64,000 nt of DNA, taken from contig CACGKH010000003.1 in the NCBI GenBank assembly GCA_902573585.1, positions 1-64,000 on the forward strand, in the 5' to 3' direction. Below the pieces are notes generated by a model. It made no database searches. It saw only the letters and a program-made list of their open reading frames with translations, and was not told where the DNA came from. Shown piece by piece: positions 48,270 to 57,866 of this stretch (the stretch's first letter is position 1; each line of letters opens with the position of its first letter). The stretch is from an uncultured Pelagibacteraceae bacterium. GTDB taxonomy: Bacteria > Pseudomonadota > Alphaproteobacteria > Pelagibacterales > Pelagibacteraceae. Both the position numbers and the translations under genes were made by a program.

Positions 48270-49142
48270 ATGACAATAAATAAATTAGCAATCATAGGTG
48301 GTAGCGGTCTTTATGATGTTGAAGAGTTCAAAAATAGAGAATTATTAGATTTAAGTACTCCTTGGGGTAAGCCTTCAGATCAAATTTTAAAAACTTATTA
48401 TAATGATAAAGAGGTTTATTTTTTACCACGACATGGAAAAGGTCATTTTATCTCTCCATCAAAAATAAACTTTAGAGCAAATATTGATGCCCTCAAGCAA
48501 TTAGGTGTAACAGATATTGTATCAGTTTCTGCTGTCGGCTCTTTAAAAGAGGATTTGCCACCAGGAAAATTCGTAATTGTTGATCAATTTATAGACAGGA
48601 CCTTTGCAAGAGAAAAAACATTTTTTGATGAAGAAATCGTTGCTCATGTTTCAATGGCACATCCTACTTCAAATGGTTTGATGAATGCGTGTGAAGAGGC
48701 AATTAAAAAAGAAAAAATTGAATATCAAAGAAATGGGATATACGTTGTTATGGAAGGGCCACAATTTTCAACTTTAGCAGAGTCAAATTTATACAGATCT
48801 TGGAAAGCAGACGTTATTGGCATGACAAATATGCCTGAAGCAAAATTAGCAAGAGAAGCAGAAATAAGATATGCATCTGTATCCATGGTAACAGATTATG
48901 ATTGTTGGCATCCAGATCATGAGAATGTTGATGTACAACAAGTAATAAAAGTTCTTTTGGGAAATGCAGCAAAAGCAAAAAATATGATCAAAAATTTAAT
49001 AGAGAATTTTGAAAATCATATTGATGTAAAAGATCCAACAAATAACTGTTTAGATGTTGCAATAATAACTGCGCCTGAAAAAAGAACAAAAAAAACCATA
49101 GATAAACTTAAAACAGTTGCAGGTAGAGTTCTTAATAAATGA
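48270..49142 (+). CDS. mtnP: S-methyl-5'-thioadenosine phosphorylase
   Basis: IIGGSGLYD, VMEGPQFSTLAES, GMTNMPEAKLAREAEI. Confidence 0.94.
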   Translation: MTINKLAIIGGSGLYDVEEFKNRELLDLSTPWGKPSDQILKTYYNDKEVYFLPRHGKGHFISPSKINFRANIDALKQLGVTDIVSVSAVGSLKEDLPPGKFVIVDQFIDRTFAREKTFFDEEIVAHVSMAHPTSNGLMNACEEAIKKEKIEYQRNGIYVVMEGPQFSTLAESNLYRSWKADVIGMTNMPEAKLAREAEIRYASVSMVTDYDCWHPDHENVDVQQVIKVLLGNAAKAKNMIKNLIENFENHIDVKDPTNNCLDVAIITAPEKRTKKTIDKLKTVAGRVLNK

Positions 49143-50209
49143 GAATAGAAGGAAAAGAATATCGTACAATTTGGTTTGAAAATAATCTTGTAAAAATAAT
49201 TGATCAAACAAAACTTCCACATCAATTCATTATTAAAGAACTTAAAACAGTTAATGATGCAATTAACGCTATTAAAATAATGGAAGTAAGGGGCGCACCT
49301 TTAATAGGTGCTACAGCAGCTTTCGGATTGGTTTTAGCTATTATTGAAAATAATGATCAATCATTTTTAAAGAAATCTGCAGAAAATTTAGTTAGTTCAA
49401 GGCCAACAGCAATAAATCTTAAGTGGGCTGTTGATAGAATGATAAATAAACTATCGGGTGTTAATAGTGATAAAATTTTAGAAATAGCCCTGAATGAAGC
49501 TAAAGAAATTTGTGAAGAGGATGTTAAATTTTGTGAAAATATAGGATTAAATGGTCTTCAAATAATAGAAGAAATTTATAATAAAAAAAAGGATACAGTC
49601 AACATTTTAACTCATTGTAACGCAGGTTGGCTTGCAACTATAAACTGGGGGACAGCAACTTCTCCAATTTACCATGCACATAAAAAAGGTATACCAGTTC
49701 ATGTTTGGGCAGATGAAACAAGGCCTAGAAATCAAGGAGCTAACTTAACTTCATATGAACTTAATGAAGAAGGAATTAAAAATACTATTATCGCAGACAA
49801 TACGGGTGGTATTTTAATGCAAAGAGGTAAAGTTGATATGTGTATAGTTGGAACTGATAGAACTTTAGCTAATGGTGATGTTTGTAATAAAGTTGGAACT
49901 TATCTTAAAGCTTTAGCGGCATACGATAATAATATTCCTTTTTATGTAGCTTTACCAAGTTCAACAATTGATTGGAATATTAAAGATCACAAAGATATTC
50001 CAATTGAGGAAAGAAATTCAGATGAACTTTCACATATAGAGGGACTGGATGAAAAAGGAAATATAAAAAAAATACAAATATATCCAAAAAAAAGTAAGTC
50101 AATGAACTTAGCATTTGATGTTACACCTGCAAAATATGTAACAGGATTAATTACTGAAAACGGTATTTGTAATGCATCAACTGAAGGTTTAAAAAAGTTA
50201 TTCAAATGA
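49139..50209 (+). CDS. mtnA: Methylthioribose-1-phosphate isomerase
   Basis: MEVRGAPLIGATAAFG, LTHCNAGWLATINWGTA, VGTDRTLANGDVCNKVGT. Confidence 0.95.
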   Translation: MRIEGKEYRTIWFENNLVKIIDQTKLPHQFIIKELKTVNDAINAIKIMEVRGAPLIGATAAFGLVLAIIENNDQSFLKKSAENLVSSRPTAINLKWAVDRMINKLSGVNSDKILEIALNEAKEICEEDVKFCENIGLNGLQIIEEIYNKKKDTVNILTHCNAGWLATINWGTATSPIYHAHKKGIPVHVWADETRPRNQGANLTSYELNEEGIKNTIIADNTGGILMQRGKVDMCIVGTDRTLANGDVCNKVGTYLKALAAYDNNIPFYVALPSSTIDWNIKDHKDIPIEERNSDELSHIEGLDEKGNIKKIQIYPKKSKSMNLAFDVTPAKYVTGLITENGICNASTEGLKKLFK

Positions 50210-50862
50210 CAAACATAGATCAAAGAAATAAAATTATTGAGTATTCCTTAAAATTGAATTCAACAAATCTTTCACCACTAAGATCAGGCAATATTTCCCT
50301 AAGATCAAAAGAGGATGATGTAGAAGGTTATTTAATTACTCCTTCTGGAAAAAAATACGACACATTAAAACCAGAAGATATTGTTTTTTTGGGATTAAAT
50401 GAAGAAGTGGAAGATAAAACCTCAGACAATAAACCCTCATCTGAATGGAGATTTCATAGAGATATTTATTTAAAAAAAAAAGAGGCAAAAGCTATTGTTC
50501 ATGCCCATTCTCCACACGCAACAGCTGTATCTTCACATGGAAAACCAATACCCCCATTTCATTATATGATTGCTCTTGCAGGCGGTGAGGATATTAAATG
50601 TGCAGATTATGCCACTTTTGGAACAGAGGAACTCTCTAATAATGTCATTGATGCTCTAGAAAATAGAAGAGCTTGCTTGATGTCTAATCACGGCCAGGTT
50701 GCTTTTGGGAAAGATTTAGATGATGCATTTGAACTCGCACAAGAATTAGAAAATATTTGTCATCAATACACTATTGCTCTAAAGTTAGGTAATCCAAAGA
50801 TTCTTTCTTTTGAAGAAATGAAGAAAGTTTTAGATAAGGCGAAAAATTATAAAAAAGGGTAA
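50206..50862 (+). CDS. Class II aldolase/adducin family protein (candidate methylthioribulose-1-phosphate aldolase)
   Basis: SGNISLR, IVHAHSPHATA metal ligands; overlaps mtnA stop. Confidence 0.9.
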   Translation: MTNIDQRNKIIEYSLKLNSTNLSPLRSGNISLRSKEDDVEGYLITPSGKKYDTLKPEDIVFLGLNEEVEDKTSDNKPSSEWRFHRDIYLKKKEAKAIVHAHSPHATAVSSHGKPIPPFHYMIALAGGEDIKCADYATFGTEELSNNVIDALENRRACLMSNHGQVAFGKDLDDAFELAQELENICHQYTIALKLGNPKILSFEEMKKVLDKAKNYKKG

Positions 50863-50863
50863 A

Positions 50864-51904
50864 ATGATAAAAGTAGGGGAGCATATTACTTTAGATATAA
50901 TTGGTACGACAAAGGAGTATGATCCTTCAATTTTCGAAAAGGTCATCAATAGAATTGCTAAAGCAGCTAACGTAACTATTTTAAATATTTCAAAATACAA
51001 ATTTGAACCTCAAGGATTTACAATTTTAGCTTTGCTTGCAGAAAGTCATATTAGTTTCCACACTTTTCCAGAGAAAGGGATAATAAGTTTTGACTTCTTT
51101 ACGTGTGGGAAAATAAGTCCATCAATAGCGATAGACATTATTAAAAAAGAATTTAATCACAAAAGAATAGTCAAAAAAGAATTCAATAGAGACACTAAAT
51201 CTTTATATCATGATATTTATAGCTCACCAGGATTGCAAAAATCTTATGTAGTAAACGATGTTTTGGAAGACTTTAAATCTAAGGTAGGTCAACATATAGA
51301 AATTTTAGAACTAGAACAATTTGGTAAATCATTGTTTATTGATGGAGAAATACAGGTGGCTGCATCAGATGAACATTTATACAGTTCAACTTTTGTTGGT
51401 GCAGGTTTAAATTTAAATAAAGATAACGAAAGAGTGGCTATAATTGGTGGTGGAGATGGTGGAGTTGCAAGAGAATGTATATCTAAAAAATTTAACTTTG
51501 TTGATTGGTATGAACTTGATCCAGAAGTAGTTGAAGTTTGTAATAAGCATCTAGGGGATATTGGAAAAAAATCTACTGAAAAAAATTCGGTGAAATGTGT
51601 ATGGGGAGATGCTTTTGAAAGTATTAAAACAGTTGGAGATGATACTTACGATCATATATTTGTTGATTTAAATGATGATCAATTTTGTATTGATCTAGCA
51701 GCAAAAAATATGGATTCTTTAGTTAGAATTTTAAAACCAAAAGGAGTGATCACAGCTCAAGTAGGAAGCCAAGACAAAAAACCTCTTCAAGTTGAAAATT
51801 GGCTAAATGTATTTAACCATCATTTTGGAAACACTAATTTAGCTAGAATTTATATACCTAGTTTTGACTGTTCTTGGAATTTTTCATCCTCAATAAATCA
51901 TTAA
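50864..51904 (+). CDS. Fused S-adenosylmethionine decarboxylase (SpeD) and spermidine synthase (SpeE)
   Basis: N-terminal ESHISFHTFPEKG (pyruvoyl cleavage site) joined to SpeE core AIIGGGDGGVARE, DLNDDQF. Confidence 0.93.
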   Translation: MIKVGEHITLDIIGTTKEYDPSIFEKVINRIAKAANVTILNISKYKFEPQGFTILALLAESHISFHTFPEKGIISFDFFTCGKISPSIAIDIIKKEFNHKRIVKKEFNRDTKSLYHDIYSSPGLQKSYVVNDVLEDFKSKVGQHIEILELEQFGKSLFIDGEIQVAASDEHLYSSTFVGAGLNLNKDNERVAIIGGGDGGVARECISKKFNFVDWYELDPEVVEVCNKHLGDIGKKSTEKNSVKCVWGDAFESIKTVGDDTYDHIFVDLNDDQFCIDLAAKNMDSLVRILKPKGVITAQVGSQDKKPLQVENWLNVFNHHFGNTNLARIYIPSFDCSWNFSSSINH

Positions 51905-51968
51905 TTTTTTCTTTTTAAAATCTATAATTTATGAAATACTTAAGCTTAAATTATTAAAGGAGAAAATA

Positions 51969-52799
51969 ATGAATATACTAAAAAAAACTATTTTTTCAGT
52001 TCTTGCTTCTTTGCTGATTATTGGAAATGTTCATGCTTCTGATAAAATCAAAATTGGAACTGAAGGTGCTTATCCTCCGTGGAATTCAAAAGATGCCTCA
52101 GGTAAATTAATTGGATTTGAGGTTGAGTTAGCTTATACGCTTTGTAGATATATTGGTAAACAATGTGTAATCGTTGAACAAGACTGGGATGGAATGATAC
52201 CAGCTCTTATAATGAGAAAATTTGATGCGATTATGGCTGGAATGTCGATTACTGATGAAAGAAAAAAAGCAATAAGTTTTTCACAAGGTTATGCAGATGA
52301 AGTTGCTTCACTAGCAGTTATGAAAGGTTCTGATCTAGAAGGAATGAAAACTCCTGCTGGTATTGGTCTTTCAAGTCCTAACAGTGATGCTAAAAAAGCT
52401 TTAAAAACTATTACAGCGGCACTTGCTGGAAAAACTGTTTGTACACAATCAGGAACTATTCACCAAAACTTTTTAGAGTCAGGTGATGTTGGAAAAGTAA
52501 ATTTAAGAACTTACAAAACTCAAGATGAAGTAAACTTAGATTTAGCTTCTGGAAGATGTGATGTAGCATTAGCTGCAGCGGTTGCTTTTAGTGATTATGC
52601 TGAAAAATCTGGAAAACCTGTTGTACTTGTTGGTCCAACTTTTTCTGGTGGAGCATTCGGTAATGGTGTTGGAGTTGGTATTAGACAAGATGATACTGAA
52701 CTTTTAAAAGCATTTAACAAAGCTATTGATAAAGCAAGAAAGAACGGAGACATTAGTAGAATTGCTACTAAGTGGTTCGGTTTTGACGCTTCTATGTAA
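51969..52799 (+). CDS. Amino-acid-type ABC transporter substrate-binding protein (SBP_bac_3)
   Basis: IKIGTEGAYPPWNSKDASGKLIGFEVELA, LGLSSPNS/VCTQSGT pattern. Confidence 0.93.
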   Translation: MNILKKTIFSVLASLLIIGNVHASDKIKIGTEGAYPPWNSKDASGKLIGFEVELAYTLCRYIGKQCVIVEQDWDGMIPALIMRKFDAIMAGMSITDERKKAISFSQGYADEVASLAVMKGSDLEGMKTPAGIGLSSPNSDAKKALKTITAALAGKTVCTQSGTIHQNFLESGDVGKVNLRTYKTQDEVNLDLASGRCDVALAAAVAFSDYAEKSGKPVVLVGPTFSGGAFGNGVGVGIRQDDTELLKAFNKAIDKARKNGDISRIATKWFGFDASM

Positions 52800-52811
52800 T
52801 TAATTTTAGAT

Positions 52812-52838
52812 TTGGCGACTATATTATGTAGTCGCCAA
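52812..52838 (+). other. Intercistronic stem-loop between SBP and permease genes (TTGGCGACTA/TAGTCGCCAA)
   Basis: Perfect 10-bp inverted repeat, 7-nt loop, 5 nt before the permease ATG. Confidence 0.85.
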
Positions 52839-52843
52839 TCTTT

Positions 52844-53536
52844 ATGGAACTTCTCGCATTTGGAAAAACTGGTTGGGGTGATGAACTTTTCATTGCTACT
52901 TTAATGACCATCGCTGTTTCAATAACAGCTATGATAATTGGCTTTTTCTTTGCTTTAATATTTACACCGCTTAAATTATCAAAAAATAAAATTTTCAATT
53001 TTATTGGAAATTCTTACACGACTGTTATTAGAGGAGTTCCAGAATTATTGGTAATCTACCTTTTATTTTTTGGTGGAACTGGTGCCGTAATGTATGTTGC
53101 TTCAATTTTTGGTTATAATGAATATATTGAAATAAACGCATTCATTACAGGAGCATTTGCTATAGGAATTATTTCTGGAGCTTATTCAACAGAGGTATTT
53201 AGAGGCGCAATACAATCAATTGATAAAGGTCAATTTGAAGCCGCTAAAACTTTAGGACTAAATAAATTTGGTCAATTTTTTAAGATTATTCTCCCTCAAA
53301 CTTTAAGATTAGCTATTCCTAATTTAAGTAATGTTTGGCAAATAACTCTAAAGGATACTTCTTTAATTTCAGTTACTGGTTTAGTTGAAATTATGAGACA
53401 ATCTTATATCGCTGCAGGCTCAACTAGAGATCCTTTATTCTTTTATTCTTTTGCAGCTGTTTTGTATTTATTATTAACATTTTTAAGTATGAAAATAATT
53501 AATAAATTAGAACTTAAATATAGTAAGGGGTATTAA
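52844..53536 (+). CDS. Amino-acid ABC transporter permease (HisQ/GlnP type)
   Basis: RGVPELLVIYLLFFGG, FEAAKTLGLNKFGQFFKIILPQTLR. Confidence 0.93.
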   Translation: MELLAFGKTGWGDELFIATLMTIAVSITAMIIGFFFALIFTPLKLSKNKIFNFIGNSYTTVIRGVPELLVIYLLFFGGTGAVMYVASIFGYNEYIEINAFITGAFAIGIISGAYSTEVFRGAIQSIDKGQFEAAKTLGLNKFGQFFKIILPQTLRLAIPNLSNVWQITLKDTSLISVTGLVEIMRQSYIAAGSTRDPLFFYSFAAVLYLLLTFLSMKIINKLELKYSKGY

Positions 53537-54211
53537 ATGGATCTTGAACTCATGATCAATAGTCTACCTAAGTTATTAAGTGCAGCTTTAATTACATTAA
53601 AACTTTTATCTGTTTCATTAATTATTGGATTATTCATTGGCTTATTATTTGCAATATTGAGATTAAATAAAAATATTTTTGTCAATAAATTTGCTTATGG
53701 TTATTCTTATGTTTTTAGAGGAACACCATTATTAGTTCAGATATTCATTATTTATTTTGGTTTAGGTCAAATTGAATATTTAAGATCGACTTTTTTATGG
53801 GTAATCTTAAAAGAACCATACTGGTGTGCAATCATTGCCTTTGCTCTAAATACAGGAGCTTACACTTCAGAAATCTTAAGATCTGCTTTTCAAACAATTA
53901 AACCTGGAATAATTGAAGCAGGTAAAAGTTTAGGAATTTCAAATAAAATAATTTTTTATAAAATACAGATACCAATAGCTATTAGACAGTCTCTACCAGC
54001 ATATGGAAACGAAATCATCTTAATGATGAAAGGAACTTCTTTAGCCAGCACAGTGACAATCATGGATCTTACTGGTGTTGCAAAATATATTATTTCAACA
54101 ACATTTAAACCTATTGAAGTCTTTATCGTCGCTGGAAGTATCTATTTATTTATGACCTTTATCATACACAATGTGATTAAATTTTTAGAAAAAAAATATA
54201 GCTTTAACTAA
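53537..54211 (+). CDS. Amino-acid ABC transporter permease (HisM type)
   Basis: FRGTPLLVQIFIIYFGLGQ, EAGKSLGISNKIIFYKIQIPIAIR. Confidence 0.93.
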   Translation: MDLELMINSLPKLLSAALITLKLLSVSLIIGLFIGLLFAILRLNKNIFVNKFAYGYSYVFRGTPLLVQIFIIYFGLGQIEYLRSTFLWVILKEPYWCAIIAFALNTGAYTSEILRSAFQTIKPGIIEAGKSLGISNKIIFYKIQIPIAIRQSLPAYGNEIILMMKGTSLASTVTIMDLTGVAKYIISTTFKPIEVFIVAGSIYLFMTFIIHNVIKFLEKKYSFN

Positions 54212-55359
54212 AGAACTACCAAATCAAGTTTTTGTTTTCCAAGTCGTTCATTACCATTTTCAGTTACTAAATAAGTTTCACCCAAATTCATTGCTAATTG
54301 ATTTTCTGAATCCATTAAAATCATATGCATAAAAAAAATATTACCTGACTCAATTACATAGGGATTCCCTGCATATATCATTGGCCAATCCATCCAATTT
54401 GGAGAAAAAGTAGTACCTAAAGAATAACCACATGCATTCATTCTCGCTTTATTGAAACCAAGATCATCAAAAGTTTTTGCATGAACATCAAAAACTTCTC
54501 CAATTTTATTTCCTGGTTTTAGTTTGTTTTCACAATTTAGTAATGCTTGAACACAAGCTTCATGCATTTTGTGATGTTTAGACTCTGTTTTACCAATAGG
54601 AATAGTTCTAAACATTGCTGAATGATAATGTCTATAAGTTCCAGCCCATTCTACAGTTAATTGATCTTGATTATTTAAAATTTGTTTTTCCGCTTGATAA
54701 CGGCAAAGTAAAGCATTTTTACCAGAACCAATAATGAATTCATTTGCAGGATAATCTCCACCTCCTTCGAATATAACTCGATTCATTTCTGCTAATATCT
54801 TAGATTCACTTACACCTGCTTTTGCATGTTTCCATACTTCATCTAAAGCTTTATCAGCAAGCTCTGCAGCTTTTTTTACATAAATAATTTCTTCTATAGA
54901 TTTAACTACTCTTAATTTAGATATTAAGTCTGATCTATCTTCAATAGTACAATAGTTTTCTAAAGATTTATTAAGTCGAAGTGCATTACGTCCAGTCAAA
55001 CCATAAGCTTCATATTCAACTCCTAGTTTTTTTCCCTTAAGATTTAATTCATCTAAAATAACTTTAAGATCATCAGTTGGGTTTGATCCATCTTTATCAA
55101 CCCAAATCCTAATATCTTCAATATTAGATGTATTTTGGGCCTGTCTTAAATCAGGAGCTCTTGTAAGTAATATTGTATTTCCATTTTTATCTAAGATTAG
55201 TGTTTGAAAAAAAACGTATCCGAATGTGTCATAACCAGTAAGCCAATACATGGACTCTTGTCTGAACATTAATAGAGCATCGAGATTTTGCTCTTTCATT
55301 GATTTTAAAACATTAGATTTTCTTAATTTAAATTCTTCTCGTGAAAAATGAAGTCCCAT
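54208..55359 (-). CDS. M24-family Xaa-Pro peptidase/creatinase-fold hydrolase
   Basis: Creatinase N domain (NLDALLMFRQESMYWLTGYDT) plus pita-bread domain. Confidence 0.88.
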   Translation of the reverse strand: MGLHFSREEFKLRKSNVLKSMKEQNLDALLMFRQESMYWLTGYDTFGYVFFQTLILDKNGNTILLTRAPDLRQAQNTSNIEDIRIWVDKDGSNPTDDLKVILDELNLKGKKLGVEYEAYGLTGRNALRLNKSLENYCTIEDRSDLISKLRVVKSIEEIIYVKKAAELADKALDEVWKHAKAGVSESKILAEMNRVIFEGGGDYPANEFIIGSGKNALLCRYQAEKQILNNQDQLTVEWAGTYRHYHSAMFRTIPIGKTESKHHKMHEACVQALLNCENKLKPGNKIGEVFDVHAKTFDDLGFNKARMNACGYSLGTTFSPNWMDWPMIYAGNPYVIESGNIFFMHMILMDSENQLAMNLGETYLVTENGNERLGKQKLDLVVL

Positions 55360-55749
55360 TTAATAATTGGTGTACTCTTTAATTTCTTTGATTATTGATC
55401 CTGTATGATCGTTTATTTCTAATTTAATTTTTGCACGGTCATCATTTAAAAAATGTACATCTCTTGAAAGTTTAATAAACTTTTCTCCAAAATCTTTATC
55501 TTTTTCACACTGTCTTTTATCATCTTCAATAACCCAGAGTTTAGCGTTTATTTCCTTTAGTGATTGATAAAGATTATTCAGTTTGTCATCAGATTTGACA
55601 TTCTTTTCTAACTGATCTTTTAAAATAGAGTGTTCATTATTGATAAATTTTAATTTTTCAGGATCTTTTATTTTTTCTTGTTTAATCTCTAAAATTGAAA
55701 TTTTGTCTAAAAGTTCTCCAATTGAAACTTCCACTATAATTTTATTCAT
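55360..55749 (-). CDS. DUF6165-like coiled-coil protein
   Basis: VEVSIGELLDKISILEIKQEKIKDPEKL. Confidence 0.72.
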   Translation of the reverse strand: MNKIIVEVSIGELLDKISILEIKQEKIKDPEKLKFINNEHSILKDQLEKNVKSDDKLNNLYQSLKEINAKLWVIEDDKRQCEKDKDFGEKFIKLSRDVHFLNDDRAKIKLEINDHTGSIIKEIKEYTNY

Positions 55750-55781
55750 AAAATTTAATACTGTGCTATCTTGTTATAAAT

Positions 55782-56723
55782 ATGTCTAATATTTTAATTA
55801 TTAAACACGGATCACTAGGAGATATAACGCAAGCAAGTGGTGCAATTCAAGACATATCTGAAAACCATAAAAATGATCAAATATTTCTACTTACAACTAA
55901 ACCCTACTTTGATTTATTTAAGAAAAATCCTTTTATTCATGAAGTGATCTTAGACAAAAGATTGCCAAGATATAATCTAATTTATTTGTATTTTCTAATG
56001 AGGGAGCTAAAGAAACATAAATTTTCAAAAGTTTTTGATCTTCAAAATTCCTCTAGAACTAATTTTTACAAAAATATTCTTTTTCCAAAAGCTGATAAAA
56101 TAGTTTGGTCGAGCTCCATTACCACATTGCCTCCAGATAAAAATAAAGAGGAATTTGACAAAATTTCAGTGCTTGAAAGATTTGACCATCAATTAAAAGA
56201 ATCTGGCTTAAATACTTTAAACACTTTAAAGCCAGATTTTAGTTGGGCAGCTACTGATATTAGTGAAATTAGAAATTTTTATAAATTTGATAAATATATT
56301 TTATTATTTCCTTTTTGTTCACCACACTTGACAGTAAAAAAATGGCCTCATTACAATAAACTTATTGAATTAATTTCAAACAGATTTGGTAATGAGTATA
56401 AAATTTTAACTGCACCAGGACCTTCCGAAATTAATAATGCAAAAGATATAAATGCATTGGCTTTACTAGATAATGGTAGAGCACTAGATATATCTCAGTT
56501 AACATCTTTAATTAAAGATAGTTTATTTGTTGTAGCCAATGACACTGGTCCTGCCCATATAGCTGCACATGTTGGAGCTAAAGGTCTTACATTGTTTGGT
56601 AAACACACAACGGCTTACAAGGTAAGTATTGAAAGAGAGAATTTTAGAGCTATTGAAGTGAGTGATCTTAATAATTTAAGCGCTGAAAAAGTTTTTGAAA
56701 GATTATCTAATTCTTTATCTTAG
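55782..56723 (+). CDS. Glycosyltransferase family 9 (heptosyltransferase-like)
   Basis: ILIIKHGSLGDITQASGAI, ANDTGPAHIAAHVGAKGLTLFG. Confidence 0.92.
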   Translation: MSNILIIKHGSLGDITQASGAIQDISENHKNDQIFLLTTKPYFDLFKKNPFIHEVILDKRLPRYNLIYLYFLMRELKKHKFSKVFDLQNSSRTNFYKNILFPKADKIVWSSSITTLPPDKNKEEFDKISVLERFDHQLKESGLNTLNTLKPDFSWAATDISEIRNFYKFDKYILLFPFCSPHLTVKKWPHYNKLIELISNRFGNEYKILTAPGPSEINNAKDINALALLDNGRALDISQLTSLIKDSLFVVANDTGPAHIAAHVGAKGLTLFGKHTTAYKVSIERENFRAIEVSDLNNLSAEKVFERLSNSLS

Positions 56724-57786
56724 TTTTTTCTAATAATCTTAAAATTACTGGCACAATGAATAATATGAATAATAATCTTATAATATGATGAAAAGCTACA
56801 AAATCTGGTTCTAAATCGAAAGCAATAGCGATAACAGCCACTTCATAAATTCCACCAGGACAGAAAGATAAAATCAAACTTAAAAAATTATTATCAACAA
56901 AAAAAGTTGCAATGTATGCTGCTACTAAACCTAGTAAAACTAAAAGTATAGTTGCAACTAATCCATGAAAAGAATTACTTGCAACTTCTTTAAATGTTTT
57001 ATTAGCAAATCTACAACCAACGGATGCTCCTAAAATTAATAGACAAAAATTAATGGAGGCATCTGGTAGTTTATAAGAGGCAATATCTAATATTTGCAAG
57101 ACACCACTTGCAACTAATGTTCCTGAAAGAAGTGCTGCTGGAACTTTAAATTTATCAAAAAAGAATATGAATATTAATGAAACAATTATTAATACAACTA
57201 AATTCCAATGGTTTTGAGACATATAATCAAATTTTTCTAATTCCAAAGCTTCAGCCGGATAGAGACTAACAATTATAAAAGGGAATAGAGTTATTATAAT
57301 AATCAATCTTATTAAGTGAGCAGTTGCAACTTGAGATAAATCAGATTTTTCATATTCAGCTAAAATCATTAGAGGGCCCAAGGCACCTGGAGCAGCAGAA
57401 AATATAGATGTTTTTTCTTTATACCCTGAAAATTTTTGCAAATATTTTGAAACAATCAAGATACTTACAACAATATAAAAAAACATTATAACGGTTGTCC
57501 AAATCCAATTAACCATTTGGCTAAAAAGATTTTGGTCGATGTAATTTCCTATATGTAGTCCTAATATAATCAATATTGAACTCAGAGCTATTTTTGGCAT
57601 TAAAACTTGAAACCCATTCAAAGCAATTAAAGATGTTGCAATCATTGGACCGATCATCCAAGCAAGAGGAATATTAAAAAAATCTGCAATAATTGCGCTT
57701 GGAATAGAAATTAAAATTACGATTAAGAATTTTTTTGTTAATAGTTGAGCTAAATTTTCCCGGTTTAAGTGAATCGCTTTAAACAT
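56707..57786 (-). CDS. AbrB-family membrane protein (putative transporter)
   Basis: IPLAWMIGPMIATSLIAL, SAAPGALGPLMILAE, FCPGGIYEVAVIA duplicated pattern. Confidence 0.88.
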   Translation of the reverse strand: MFKAIHLNRENLAQLLTKKFLIVILISIPSAIIADFFNIPLAWMIGPMIATSLIALNGFQVLMPKIALSSILIILGLHIGNYIDQNLFSQMVNWIWTTVIMFFYIVVSILIVSKYLQKFSGYKEKTSIFSAAPGALGPLMILAEYEKSDLSQVATAHLIRLIIIITLFPFIIVSLYPAEALELEKFDYMSQNHWNLVVLIIVSLIFIFFFDKFKVPAALLSGTLVASGVLQILDIASYKLPDASINFCLLILGASVGCRFANKTFKEVASNSFHGLVATILLVLLGLVAAYIATFFVDNNFLSLILSFCPGGIYEVAVIAIAFDLEPDFVAFHHIIRLLFILFIVPVILRLLEKTKIKN

Positions 57787-57866
57787 GTATTCTATCTTTG
57801 GTTGTTGACTAGTTTACGCAAAATATGTTTAATCCAAGTCATTAAATATAACAACGAGAGGAAATA

